DNA of 41,018 nucleotides from CAZGXM01 sp964529795 (GCA_964529795.1 CAZGXM010000014.1:1-41018), one strand, 5' to 3'; shown: positions 33,289-41,018, numbered from the stretch's first letter. Made by a program: numbers and translations. The notes: generated by a model from the sequence alone, not told the origin.

Positions 33289-33335
33289 AGCTTCCCCGGG
33301 AAGCTTTTAAATAAACAGGGGCCCAAATGGGCCCC
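33289..33335 (-). terminator. Two hairpins downstream of the flavoprotein gene
   Basis: GGGGCCC (33318-33324) / GGGCCCC (33329-33335), a 7-bp GC stem, is followed on the minus strand by TGTTTATTTA. A second near-perfect palindrome AGCTTCCC-C-GGGAAGCT (33289-33305) follows and leads into another T-rich stretch. Together they likely end the minus-strand operon at 33376-35442. Otherwise 33120-33375 holds only AT-rich DNA, with no gene seen. Confidence 0.7.
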
Positions 33336-33375
33336 AAATTTTATAGATATACACAAATGAAATCAATTTACATTT

Positions 33376-34500
33376 TTATTTTGCCAAATTAAACGGCAAG
33401 TTTGTTTTGATCAACTCTTTCCAGAGGTTATGATACTGCTCTGCGCCGTAGACAACTTCCACCAGCATTTTAGCCAGGTAATTGTTTTTCTGAATGAGGT
33501 TATGTATGGTACCGGGTATGGCGTAAACCAGGCGTGCTATCCTTTTTGCCTGCATCAGTTCCGGAAGGATTTGCTTATTGATTTTTTCAGAGTAGACCAG
33601 GGGATTCTCGCTTAGCAGGCTTTCTCCGGCCAGCTGGGCACTTTTCAAGGCATAGTATATTCCTTCGCCGGACAAGGGGTCTGCTAACCCGGCAGCATCA
33701 CCAATTAAGAGGGAATTGTCTCTGGCCAGGTGCAATTTTTTCTGTAGGGGTGTAGGAATAAGATGACCGCGGGTTAAATTTATTTTCGGTGAAAGTTTTA
33801 AAGAATCCAGGTAAGCGGACAAGATTTTGCGGTATTTTTTTATTTTCGGAGAAAAGGAGCCGATACCTACTGATAAATGGTTCCGCTTCGGGAATACCCA
33901 TCCGTAGCCATCGGCGATATGCCCGTGGTCCAGTTGGACTTTCCCTTTATATTCATTTAACTTTGGGGTTTCCAACTCACACTCCACAGCAAACCCCATG
34001 CGTTTTTTCAGCGAATAGCCTGATTTTTTGGCAATTAAGCTGTTTGCCCCGTCAGCGCCTGCCAGGTACTTGGTTTGGAAGTTACCCCGGGAAGTTTTCA
34101 CCACTATTTTTTGCTGCTGTATTTCAATATCCTGCACTGCATATGGCGAAAAAAATTCTGCACCGGCTTTGACAGCATGTTGTAATAACAGGTGATCGAG
34201 TTCCTCCCGCATGACCATGTCAATGACCACACCGTCAAAATCGACCTGTACCGGATCTGTACAGCTTTTGGTAAAGACGACAGTGCTTATCCGGTCTTGA
34301 ATTAAATCTGTATAATCCATGCCGGCATCAAGAAGTAATTTTCTTGCTTTTGCCGAAATCCCACCGCCGCAAGGTTTGTAACGGGGGAATTCCTGTTTGT
34401 CAATCAAGGCGACCGGTTTGCCTCGGGATGCCAGATAATTGGCCAAAAAGGACCCGGCAGGTCCGGCGCCGACAATAACAGCAAAATAGCTATTTTTCAT
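33376..34500 (-). CDS. Geranylgeranyl reductase family FAD-dependent oxidoreductase
   Basis: The 374-residue flavoprotein has the N-terminal dinucleotide fold VIVGAGPAGSFLANYLA, the family motif FPRYKPCGGGIS near residue 40, and the FAD motif LLIGDAAGLADPLSGEGIYYALKSAQLAGE near residues 270-300. Relatives reduce isoprenoid side chains (geranylgeranyl groups) or oxidise similar substrates; which one applies here is unknown. ATG 34500 follows GAGGTGA; GTG 34509 is a less likely start. It follows a Na/Pi-cotransporter gene by 21 bp on the same strand and probably shares its transcript. Confidence 0.88.
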   Translation of the reverse strand: MKNSYFAVIVGAGPAGSFLANYLASRGKPVALIDKQEFPRYKPCGGGISAKARKLLLDAGMDYTDLIQDRISTVVFTKSCTDPVQVDFDGVVIDMVMREELDHLLLQHAVKAGAEFFSPYAVQDIEIQQQKIVVKTSRGNFQTKYLAGADGANSLIAKKSGYSLKKRMGFAVECELETPKLNEYKGKVQLDHGHIADGYGWVFPKRNHLSVGIGSFSPKIKKYRKILSAYLDSLKLSPKINLTRGHLIPTPLQKKLHLARDNSLLIGDAAGLADPLSGEGIYYALKSAQLAGESLLSENPLVYSEKINKQILPELMQAKRIARLVYAIPGTIHNLIQKNNYLAKMLVEVVYGAEQYHNLWKELIKTNLPFNLAK

Positions 34501-34521
34501 TGTTTTCACCTCTTTTTTAGC

Positions 34522-35442
34522 TTACTGAAACGTTTTGGGCTTGTCAATTGGCGGCAGCTTGGCAAGGAAGCTTGTAAAAGGCCGGACAAAGGGCAGGGCA
34601 GCCAGGGAACAGGTAATATTGTATAAAGTGTGAGCTTGGGCTATTTGTTTAGGCACGTCCGGTGCCAGTAAAATAAGCAACCGGGAAAACCAGGGCAGGA
34701 TCGGTATAAATGCGAAGATTCCCGCCAGATTTAAAAGAAAATGGCTGTAAAATATTTTTTTTGCTCCCGGAGTGCCGCCAATGCTGGCAAACCAGGCGGT
34801 CACGCAGGTGCCGAGGTTACTTCCCAGGATTAAGGGAAGGGCTTGCTCCAAGGTTATCGTGCCATTGGCGCCCAGGGCGATGACCATGGCAATGAAGGCG
34901 CTGCTGCTTTGGATGATTGCGGTGATGACGGCGCCCCCAAAAACCCCTTCCCAGGTACTCATTTCTTTTTCCAAGGACGGAAGGTGATGAAAATCGCTGC
35001 CTGACCAGGTCATTAGCTGCATGGCCGCCAAAACCAGGCTCAGGCCGATAAAGATAACACTGTACACGCGAAATTTGCGTGTCAAGACCAGAATAATACC
35101 AGCTGATAACAGCAACCACCAGTAGCTTTCCAGGTGAAAGGATAGCAGCTGAGCGGTGGTACAGGTGCCAATGTTTGCACCCAATATTATTCCCAAACCC
35201 GCGGGCCAGGAAAGAAGCCCGCTGTCAATCATGCCCATGACCAGCACGGTTACCGTACTGCTGGACTGCAGTAAGACGGTGGTGCCCATTCCCGCCAGCA
35301 ATCCTCGCCACGGGGTGACGGCAATCCAGTGCAGAAAACGGGCGATGGATTGTTGCCAGATTGTTGCCAGGCCTTGCCGCATCAGGTACATGCCGAAAAA
35401 AAACCCTGCCAGACCCACGGGAAACAGTGTCAAGCGCCCCAT
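34522..35442 (-). CDS. Na/Pi cotransporter family protein (NptA/YjbB type, no PhoU domain)
   Basis: The 306-residue membrane protein has two inverted repeats, each with the QSSS motif (TVLLQSSSTVTVLVMGM near residue 57 and IIQSSSAFIAMVIALG near residue 182) and a following G-x-N-[IL]-G-T-C motif (GANIGTC, GSNLGTC). These are the hallmarks of the PNaS family, which moves phosphate with sodium. It lacks the C-terminal PhoU-like domain of longer members. ATG 35442 follows AAGGAGGAATTGGTC. It is the first gene of a two-gene operon with the flavoprotein. Confidence 0.88.
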   Translation of the reverse strand: MGRLTLFPVGLAGFFFGMYLMRQGLATIWQQSIARFLHWIAVTPWRGLLAGMGTTVLLQSSSTVTVLVMGMIDSGLLSWPAGLGIILGANIGTCTTAQLLSFHLESYWWLLLSAGIILVLTRKFRVYSVIFIGLSLVLAAMQLMTWSGSDFHHLPSLEKEMSTWEGVFGGAVITAIIQSSSAFIAMVIALGANGTITLEQALPLILGSNLGTCVTAWFASIGGTPGAKKIFYSHFLLNLAGIFAFIPILPWFSRLLILLAPDVPKQIAQAHTLYNITCSLAALPFVRPFTSFLAKLPPIDKPKTFQ

Positions 35443-35815
35443 GACCAATTCCTCCTTAGTGTTACCATAAACTATGGATTTATCTATTTTTTTATTACCG
35501 AAATATTACCGAGAGTGACGATGCATGATAGTCCATAAATTTGTTTTCATTGACAAAATTTTATATTTTGCAGTATCAAGTGTTTAAAAAGCCATTTGCG
35601 CTGCACCCATTTTAAAAAAATTGAATGCTGGGTTCTCCAAAGGGATATCTTCGGCAGTATTTTAAGAATAGTTTTTGCTATAAATTTGCAGGAAGAATCC
35701 GGTTTTATATCGAATATACCAATAAATACCTGCTAAGGTGGGGGCATGATGGATTCTCCTGGAAAGATCGGTTTTTATATGCCATTTTCCGGGCTCATTT
35801 ATGGAGGTGAAAAAT
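35443..35815. other. AT-rich intergenic region between divergent operons
   Basis: The 373 bp hold no convincing gene; a 61-codon frame at 35625-35810 has no family resemblance or ribosome-binding site. TTGACA (about 35550) is a perfect sigma-A -35, with TATCAA 18 bp later as a poor -10, so a plus-strand promoter toward the methyltransferases is possible. This marks the change from compact core DNA to AT-richer accessory DNA. Confidence 0.4.
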
Positions 35816-36490
35816 ATGGATAAAGAAAAAGAAATACTCAGGGTTACGCGTTCCAAAGAAGAAGCCAAAGCCAGCTATGACAAGATTAGCAAATGGTATG
35901 ATGCTTTGGTTGGGCACAGTGAAAAAAAGTTTAGAGATGCTGGTTTACAGAAGTTGCGTGCTAAGGAAGGTGAGATAGTTCTTGAGATTGGATTTGGTAC
36001 CGGACACTGCATTCTGGCTTTGGCTCAATCAGTAGGCAATTCAGGGAAGGTTTATGGAATAGATATATCAGAAGGGATGCTTAACATCACCCGCTCAAGA
36101 GTTATGGAAGCGGGTTTGTTAGAAAGAGTAGATCTGAAATGCGGCGATGCATCCAATCTCCCATATCCTGACAATTACTTTGACGCGGTTTTCATGAGTT
36201 TCACATTGGAATTATTCGACACTCCCGAGATCCAAACTGTTTTACAACAATGCCAAAGGGTTCTGAAAAACGGTAGCCGTATCTGTGTTGCAGCGATGTC
36301 CAGTGAAGGAAAATCAGGGGTGATGATGCGACTGTATGAGTGGGGGCACAAGAAGCTTCCTAACTATATTGATTGCCGTCCCATTTTTGTCAGACAATCA
36401 ATCGAAAATTCAGGGTTTAAAATAAGTGATATAACTAAGATGTCATTCTGGGGTTTACCAGTTGAAATTGTTGTGGCAAAGAAAGTATAA
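35816..36490 (+). CDS. Class I SAM-dependent methyltransferase (UbiE-like)
   Basis: The 224-residue protein has the SAM-binding motif VLEIGFGTGHCILALA near residues 50-65, the acidic end of strand 2 in VYGIDISEGML, CGDASNLPYPDNYFDAVFMSFTLELF (motifs II/III) and LKNGSRICVAAMS. The substrate is not evident. ATG 35816 follows GGAGGTGA; an upstream ATG (35801) lies inside the ribosome-binding site region. It is followed 29 bp later by a second methyltransferase; both are AT-richer than the flagellar genes, suggesting acquired DNA. Confidence 0.85.
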   Translation: MDKEKEILRVTRSKEEAKASYDKISKWYDALVGHSEKKFRDAGLQKLRAKEGEIVLEIGFGTGHCILALAQSVGNSGKVYGIDISEGMLNITRSRVMEAGLLERVDLKCGDASNLPYPDNYFDAVFMSFTLELFDTPEIQTVLQQCQRVLKNGSRICVAAMSSEGKSGVMMRLYEWGHKKLPNYIDCRPIFVRQSIENSGFKISDITKMSFWGLPVEIVVAKKV

Positions 36491-36519
36491 TTGAAATTTT
36501 ATTTATGGATGTGAAAAGC

Positions 36520-37314
36520 ATGAAAGAAAAGCGAAAACCCACTATTGAGGATGTACTGGAATTGTCAGGGATAGAGATTCTGCATCCTGGCGGTTTTGAA
36601 TTGTCTAAAAGAATTGGCGAAGTTGTTAGTCTGAAAGACAAAAATGTGCTTGATGTATCCTGTGGTCGTGGTGAATTTGCGTGTTACTATGCTAAGAATT
36701 TTGGGGCAAGAATTACCGGTATAGATATAAGTCCGGAAATGATAAAATCGTCAATCAATAGAGCAAAACGAGAAGGCGTTGAAGTCTCAACAGAATTCAA
36801 GGTAGCTGACGCACTTGCACTTCCTTATGACGATAACTCATTTGATGTAGTGGTGAATGAGTGCGCTGTGGGTTTAACTCCTAGTCCACAAAAATGTTTA
36901 GACGAAATGGCAAGGGTGGCAAAACCTAATGGTTATGTTGTTATACATGAAAGTACTTGGTTAAAGGAAATATCAAAAGATGAAAAAATAGATATAGCAA
37001 GAAGACTCGGCACCGTCCCCTATACACTATCTGAGTGGAAGAGTATGATGGAAAAAGCAGGTTTAACAAATTTCTGGACTGAGGATTGGTCTGGATTGAA
37101 AAATATATACAAGACAAGATATAACAGAAAGATGAAAAACTTAAATGACATGTTCAGCCTTTGGGAAAAGATAACAATCATATTTCCAAAAATAATTTCT
37201 AAGTACGGAATAAAAGGTATCTTCTATGTTTATGAGTCAGCACGAAAGATAAATCCGCTTTATTCCAACGGAACACTCGGATATTTTCTGATAAGAGGAG
37301 AAAAATCTTTATGA
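36520..37314 (+). CDS. Second class I SAM-dependent methyltransferase
   Basis: The 264-residue protein has NVLDVSCGRGEFACYYAKNFG near residue 44, ITGIDISPEMI, VADALALPYDDNSFDVVVNECAVG and KPNGYVVIHESTW, again a class I fold. After the core it has a basic, aromatic C-terminal region (residues 195-264) not found in the first enzyme. The substrate is unknown. The ATG at 36520 sits after GGATGTGAAAAGC, a near copy of the first enzyme's start region; ATG 36505 is the alternative. No terminator is obvious before the mobile element. Confidence 0.83.
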   Translation: MKEKRKPTIEDVLELSGIEILHPGGFELSKRIGEVVSLKDKNVLDVSCGRGEFACYYAKNFGARITGIDISPEMIKSSINRAKREGVEVSTEFKVADALALPYDDNSFDVVVNECAVGLTPSPQKCLDEMARVAKPNGYVVIHESTWLKEISKDEKIDIARRLGTVPYTLSEWKSMMEKAGLTNFWTEDWSGLKNIYKTRYNRKMKNLNDMFSLWEKITIIFPKIISKYGIKGIFYVYESARKINPLYSNGTLGYFLIRGEKSL

Positions 37315-37537
37315 GCCCCGAAACACGCTCGCTATCATTTGCTGGCGTATAACAGCGGATAAAAGGGAAATCAGAAAATTCCGCAAAAATTGGTTAATGT
37401 CAAGTAATGTTCGCAAAAATTATCAGAAACTCCGATAAAGGTCAAGTGCATATACCGGCGTAGCATAAATGTTAGACCACTAAAAGTTGCCTTGTCATCA
37501 TATTAGTAAATATTACCAGTAGCCGAGGCTGTGGAGA

Positions 37538-37607
37538 GTGTGGGCAACATGGTTTTTGTTGTCCAAGCCTTGTGTGTCAACCTGGAGCGCAAGCGGAAGG
37601 TTGTCCA
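37538..37607. repeat. Tandem hairpins in the non-coding tail of the IS element
   Basis: GGGCAAC (37542-37548) pairs with GTTGTCC (37558-37564). About 10 bases on, CAACCT (37578-37583) pairs with AGGTTG (37598-37603), enclosing GGA/GGA and GC-GCAA-GC, a GNRA-type tetraloop. Both units have GTGTG on their left and GTTGTCCA on their right, so they look like copies of one plan. Function unknown. Confidence 0.5.
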
Positions 37608-37661
37608 CATGGCGGCACTATCCATCAGCTGCTTCAATTAAAGTATATGGCAGATTTCCGG

Positions 37662-38820
37662 CTAAGCTACTTCCAGTCGGTCTTCCTGGGTTTGCTGGAT
37701 AATTTCCGGCCGTATGTAGCAGCGTCCTGTGGACCATTCCTCGCTGTATTCAATCAGATAGGTGGTGACAAGCCGAATATAAGAGTCCATGCTTGGAAAG
37801 ATACCTACAACTGATGTGCGATGTGCGAATTTCTCGGTTAAGACGTTCTAACATATTGGTTGAAGATATCTTTCGTGCATCCATCCGCCCAAAGCTATAA
37901 TACTGCAGCGAATCCTCCAGACCCGACTCTAAGGTTTCAATGGCTGCCGGATATTGATTTTCATAGGCGTCCATCAAGGTATAAGCGTAGGCCTTGGCGC
38001 TTTCGTAATCCGGTTGTAACCAGATTTGCTTGAGCTTTTCTGCAAAAAAACTTTTACCTTTTGCCGGTAAATGGGCTAGAATGTTGCGCATAAAATGAAC
38101 CTTACAGCGCTGCCAACTGCAGCCGATAAACGACTCCCGGATAGCTTTTACGAGCCCCTTATGGGCATCAGAGACTACCAACCAGGTGTTTTCCAGACCG
38201 CGCCTTTTTAGCTTATCGAATAATTCACGATATGTGGCTTCGGATTCTTCGTGCATTGGCTCAATGGCCAGAATATCACGGTGACCGGTCTCGTCAACTC
38301 CTGTTACAACTAGTACTGCCATGTTTTGCACACGATGTCCGTTGCGGATCTTCTCGTATAAAGCATCTACCCATAAAACAGGGTAGGTCTTGTGTAAGGG
38401 GCGGTTTCTAAAGAGGGTTACCTGCTCATTAAGTTCTTTGGTAATCTGGGAAACCTGCCCCCGGGAGATCGATTCAATACCGAGGCCCTGGGCCAATTTT
38501 TCAATCTTACGAGGAGAGACGCCGTTGATATAGGCCTCTTGAATTACGTTCATCAGTGCTACTTCTGAACGCTTCTTCTCCTTGATGAAAAAGGGAATAT
38601 ATCCTCCATTTCGTAGTTTGGGAACGAATAAGTACATTGTTCCCATTCGGGTATCGAAGCGCCGAACCCGGTAACCAGAACGGTATCCGGTTCTTTCAGG
38701 GGTTCGTTCGGATTTAGAAGCATTTATTTTAGCTTCTACCTCTGCTTCCATGAGCTGTTTACACAGCCATTTAAGCATGGATAGCATTGGATCCTCTTCC
38801 GACATAAATTGCAGTAACAT
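37662..38820 (-). pseudogene. IS256-family transposase, frameshifted near the 3' end
   Basis: The protein has family features: TPERTGYRSGYRVR, KIEKLAQGLGIESISRGQVSQI, YPVLWVDALYEKIR (catalytic Asp), WLVVSDAHKGL (second Asp region), WQRCKVHFMRN, and TNMLERLNREIR with the final catalytic Glu. After NREIR the frame is lost: the expected continuation (VVGIFPSMDSYIRLVTTYLIEYSEEW, to a TAG at 37662) lies in another frame. The break coincides with a 7-bp tandem repeat GATGTGC at 37813-37826 on the plus strand and equals one extra base against the family. The open frame from 38820 stops at 37750. Probably inactive. Confidence 0.88.
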
Positions 38821-38955
38821 TTTTTCAAAAGGTAAGTTATAATTAGAGTAGACCGTCGGGTTTCAACTCCTTTTTGGTTTGCTTGTCACTTACCTTTTCG
38901 GAGTTGTCCGATGGTTTTCCTCTTTCCTTTTTGCGAACTTAATTTTACACTATCC

Positions 38956-39466
38956 TGTAAAAGGACCTAAAAATGCACCTGTTACCATTGTAGAGTTTAG
39001 TGATTTTGAATGCCGGTTTTGGGCGGAAGCTCAGGACACTTTAAATAAAGTTTTGGGAAAATACGGTGATTCTATTCGTTTGGTTTTCAGAGATTTTCCG
39101 ATGGGTGATTTACATAAATATGCGTATAAAGCAGCTATAGCTGCTGAATGCGCTCAAGAACAGGGTAAGTTTTGGCCGATGCATGACCGTATGTTTTAGG
39201 AAACGAAAAAAGGTGGGGGTGAGTCCCTTGAAGAAACTTACCTTGTCGAATATGCAGGGGATATAGGACTAGATGTTAACCATTTTAAGGCCTGTTTACA
39301 GAGTGATAAATATCGCGATGAAGTGGGGAAAGATTATAATGATGGAGTATCATATGGCATTACCGGAATACCTACATTTTTTGTCAATGGAAAAATGATA
39401 GTAGGGTCTGTTCCTTTTGAAGAGTTTGACCGTATTATACAACAGGAATTAAAAAACACTAACTAA
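38956..39466 (+). pseudogene. Truncated and mutated DsbA-family thioredoxin-like gene
   Basis: The remaining frame starts at the IS boundary and reads VKGPKNAPVTIVEFSDFEC, the typical opening of a DsbA/Thioredoxin_4 domain, but the signal peptide is missing. The active site, normally CPFC, reads CRFW, losing the second Cys. A TAG interrupts the frame at 39197-39199 after FWPMHDRMF; the same frame then continues through LEETYLVEYAGDIGLDV, YGITGIPTFFVNGKMIVG (with the cis-Pro of the fold) to TAA at 39464-39466. Three separate defects point to a dead gene. The frame upstream of 38956 belongs to the IS. Confidence 0.85.
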
Positions 39467-39483
39467 AATAAGCAAGCAGTCGG

Positions 39484-39526
39484 AAAACGAGGTGTAAACC
39501 TTGAAAAGGTTACCACCTCGTTTGTT
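39484..39526. terminator. Bidirectional intrinsic terminator
   Basis: AAACGAGGTG (39485-39494) pairs with CACCTCGTTT (39514-39523), with an inner AACC/GGTT stem closing a TTGAAAA loop; T-rich bases follow on the plus strand and TTTTCC on the minus strand. It sits between two converging genes, the DsbA-like remnant and the propeller gene. Confidence 0.85.
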
Positions 39527-39569
39527 TGTGAAAAGGCAGTTTGATTAAATGATTGACTACCTACTTTTA

Positions 39570-40769
39570 TTATTTAACCGCGGGACGCCAAGCAAATCCC
39601 TCCAGAAAATTTCGTTGTAAAATTTCTTCAAAATCAACAGTTTGCTGGTCCCAACCGTGGTCTGTAGGAGATAAAATAACTATAGAACGCCGGGTATCTA
39701 AATCAATATAAGCCAGGCGGGAACCATCTGGCTCCCAGGCTGCCTGATAAGCTACGCCAAGTTTCTGTCTGTTATTGCCATCCCGGTCCATAACTAACAA
39801 AGCCGCAGGAGGGTCGTGAATATCAAGAGCAGGAACTATTGCCAAAGCCAGTATATTTCTGGTGCCGTTCCAGAGGGCCGGTGGCCGGGAAGCGACGAAA
39901 GGGGCTTTATATTGGTATAGAATTAAGCTGCTTTTCTTGTCCAAATCAAGAAGGGCGTATCCCTGTTCAGGAGTTGGCGCATTTCCTGCCAGAAGTTCTT
40001 GACGGGTAGGTTCTCTATCGTCCGTCGCGAAAAATATTGCCAGTTCATTGCGGGCAGGAGACCAGGATGGTGCACTAAGGTATTTGGCTTCAAGGCCGTA
40101 ATCAGCGGGTTTAATCACAGTAACCTTTTGTTCATCGAGGGTAAAAAGATGAACGCTGCCCTCTATACCGTAGGTGATGGTTTTGCCGTCGGAGGACCAA
40201 GTGGGCGGATTTGTTACCACTCCTTCTTCTAAGACAGTATAGCCAGAACCGTCTCTACCGATTAGTGTAGGACTCCCGCCAAAGACCCCCAGCATTACCC
40301 AAGAGTCGATATCAGGGTTGGACGGCTTACCTTCTCCCGGCTCTAAAGGCCGACTGGTAAATACCAGGTAATTACCATCAGGTGACCAGGACGGCATTAA
40401 CTCCCACCGGTTCGGGGTGTTGGTAAGGTTGCGAATTTCTTTTATGCTGGAATCGTATATAAAAAGGTCGCCATTATTGCCGTATACAAGGAAACGGCCG
40501 TCCGGGGACTAACGGTAAAACAGTTGGTTGGCGCTATCTACCTCAACGTTAAGGGGAAAAGGTTTATCATTGTCAGTTATTTTTAGAACAAACAAGTCAG
40601 CTGAATTATTGAAAGTTAAGGCAGTTGCGTTTTGTGTGGTATTTTTTATTTCTTTATCTGGAAAGGGTAAACCAATTTCCTCATTTTGTTGCTTCGAGTA
40701 AGTTTCTGACTCAACGGAGGCGGGCTTAGGGGCAGAGCCTCCAATAGTTGTCTTATGTGGTAAAATGGA
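39570..40769 (-). pseudogene. TolB/WD40-like beta-propeller protein, interrupted by one TAG and lacking its start
   Basis: The intact part (ATG 40397 to 39570, 275 residues) has repeated PD40-type motifs: PSWSPDGNYLVFTS, PTWSSDGKTITYG, PSWSPARNELAIFF, AAWEPDGSRLAYID. The same frame continues upstream past an in-frame TAG at 40509-40511 that stands where TGG (Trp) of another WSPDG repeat is expected (SPDGRFLVYGNNGDLFIYD follows), and stays open to 40769, reading LFVLKITDNDKPFPLNV. That N-terminal part has no start codon or signal peptide, so the 5' end is lost. Homologues are usually secreted; here the gene is probably decayed. Confidence 0.78.
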
Positions 40770-40791
40770 TTAGGGAGTATCCGTTCGCTAA

Positions 40792-41018
40792 TTCTTCGCT
40801 TCTATCTACCGACACTTTTCATTGGATTTTACCGCCAATACTAAGCGGAATCAACAACTGGGTTATAAATACAGTATGTTATTGGAAACATGGTCAACCC
40901 CCATGAAGGATTATCAGGAATTTAATGGTATAAGGATTCCCACCAAAGGGGAAGTAATCTGGAAATTAAAAACAGGAGATTTCAGTTGGTATCATTTTGA
41001 GATTACGGAAATTGAATA
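40792..41018 (+). pseudogene. 3' fragment of a DUF6544/DUF6920-like gene, running off the window
   Basis: The frame open from 40792 ends at the window edge. It reads LGYKYSMLLETWSTP, then DYQEFNGIRIPTKGEVIW and GDFSWYHFEITEIE, which resembles the C-terminus of DUF6544/DUF6920 proteins (family pattern: F-x-G-[IV]-x-[IV]-P-T-x-[GW]-E-V). Upstream a stop (40789-40791) cuts it, and no start or ribosome-binding site is seen, so the 5' part is missing. Function of the family is unknown. The junction with the propeller gene remnant lies within about 20 bp. Confidence 0.5.

Larger units (their letters stand above)
37392..38955 (-). mobile_element. IS256-family insertion element with 28-bp imperfect terminal inverted repeats
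   Basis: The ends 37392-37419 and 38928-38955 are inverted copies matching at 22 of 28 positions without gaps, including an uninterrupted 11-bp inner block (GTTCGCAAAAA). Between them lie a minus-strand IS256-type transposase gene and a non-coding tail of about 240 bp with two hairpins. No matching 8-9 bp target duplication flanks the ends, and the DNA to the left does not continue the gene broken on the right, so a rearrangement or deletion after insertion is likely. Confidence 0.75.

Noticed and set aside
32668..33360. 230-codon plus-strand frame opposite the glycine-rich stress-type gene
   Set aside because: Pro/Ser/Thr-rich composition is the mirror of the Gly/Ala-rich minus-strand gene, which has a ribosome-binding site and family match.
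35625..35810. Possible 61-residue peptide before the methyltransferases
   Set aside because: No ribosome-binding site, no recognisable family, and it lies in the expected promoter/leader region.
37315..37391. CRISPR array or tRNA remnant near the IS left end
   Set aside because: Short AT-rich repeats here are not regularly spaced and no cloverleaf can be drawn.
37572..37814. 80-codon plus-strand frame in the IS tail
   Set aside because: Runs through the hairpin repeats and antisense to the transposase C-terminus; no protein features.

Overview
This window is most likely chromosomal DNA of an endospore-forming, flagellated Firmicute. Gene content and order resemble the Peptococcaceae (Desulfotomaculum/Pelotomaculum/Thermincola-like), but that placement is inference from family knowledge, not a database search. 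The spore link comes from an alpha/beta-type SASP gene and a sleB-ypeB pair. The motility link comes from an almost complete fla/che supercluster.

Region 1 (1-24163, plus strand). The tail of a probable flagellar chaperone gene and a terminator-like hairpin are followed by one long, tightly packed, often overlapping gene string: flgB-flgC-fliE (rod), fliF-fliG (MS ring, C ring), fliH-fliI-fliJ (export ATPase), fliK, flgD, a TIGR02530-type gene, flgE (hook), motA-motB (stator), fliL, a short fliN, fliO-fliP-fliQ-fliR-flhB-flhA (export gate), flhF-flhG (placement and number), a PilZ protein (c-di-GMP brake), a sigma-28 gene, two small membrane-anchored proteins, and flgF/flgG-type rod genes. 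Many genes start with GTG or TTG and overlap the previous stop, which suggests translational coupling. Two intergenic spaces, before flgE and before motA, hold strong hairpins.

Region 2 (24164-29166). A minus-strand zinc-ribbon/TPR gene interrupts the string. After it come cheD, cheR, cheC, cheY, fliM and fliY on the plus strand. These supply receptor deamidation and methylation, CheY-P dephosphorylation (CheC and FliY) and the switch. cheA, cheW, cheB, receptor and flagellin genes are not in the window.

Region 3 (29178-35442). Spore and housekeeping genes: ypeB, sleB and a SASP gene (minus), fdhD (plus), a glycine-rich stress-type protein, a geranylgeranyl-reductase-family flavoprotein and a Na/Pi-cotransporter-family protein (minus). 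Clear intrinsic terminators separate these units.

Region 4 (35443-41018). An accessory, partly decayed zone. It has two adjacent SAM methyltransferases in AT-richer DNA and an IS256-type element with 28-bp imperfect terminal inverted repeats and a frameshifted transposase. A DsbA-like gene there has lost its 5' end at the IS boundary, lost an active-site Cys and gained an in-frame TAG. A TolB-like propeller gene also has an in-frame TAG and lacks a start, and a 3' fragment of a DUF6544/DUF6920-like gene runs off the window. I found no rRNA, tRNA or CRISPR. I found no strong case for a wholly new protein system. The best novelty candidates are the structured non-coding elements (before flgE, before motA, and inside the IS).
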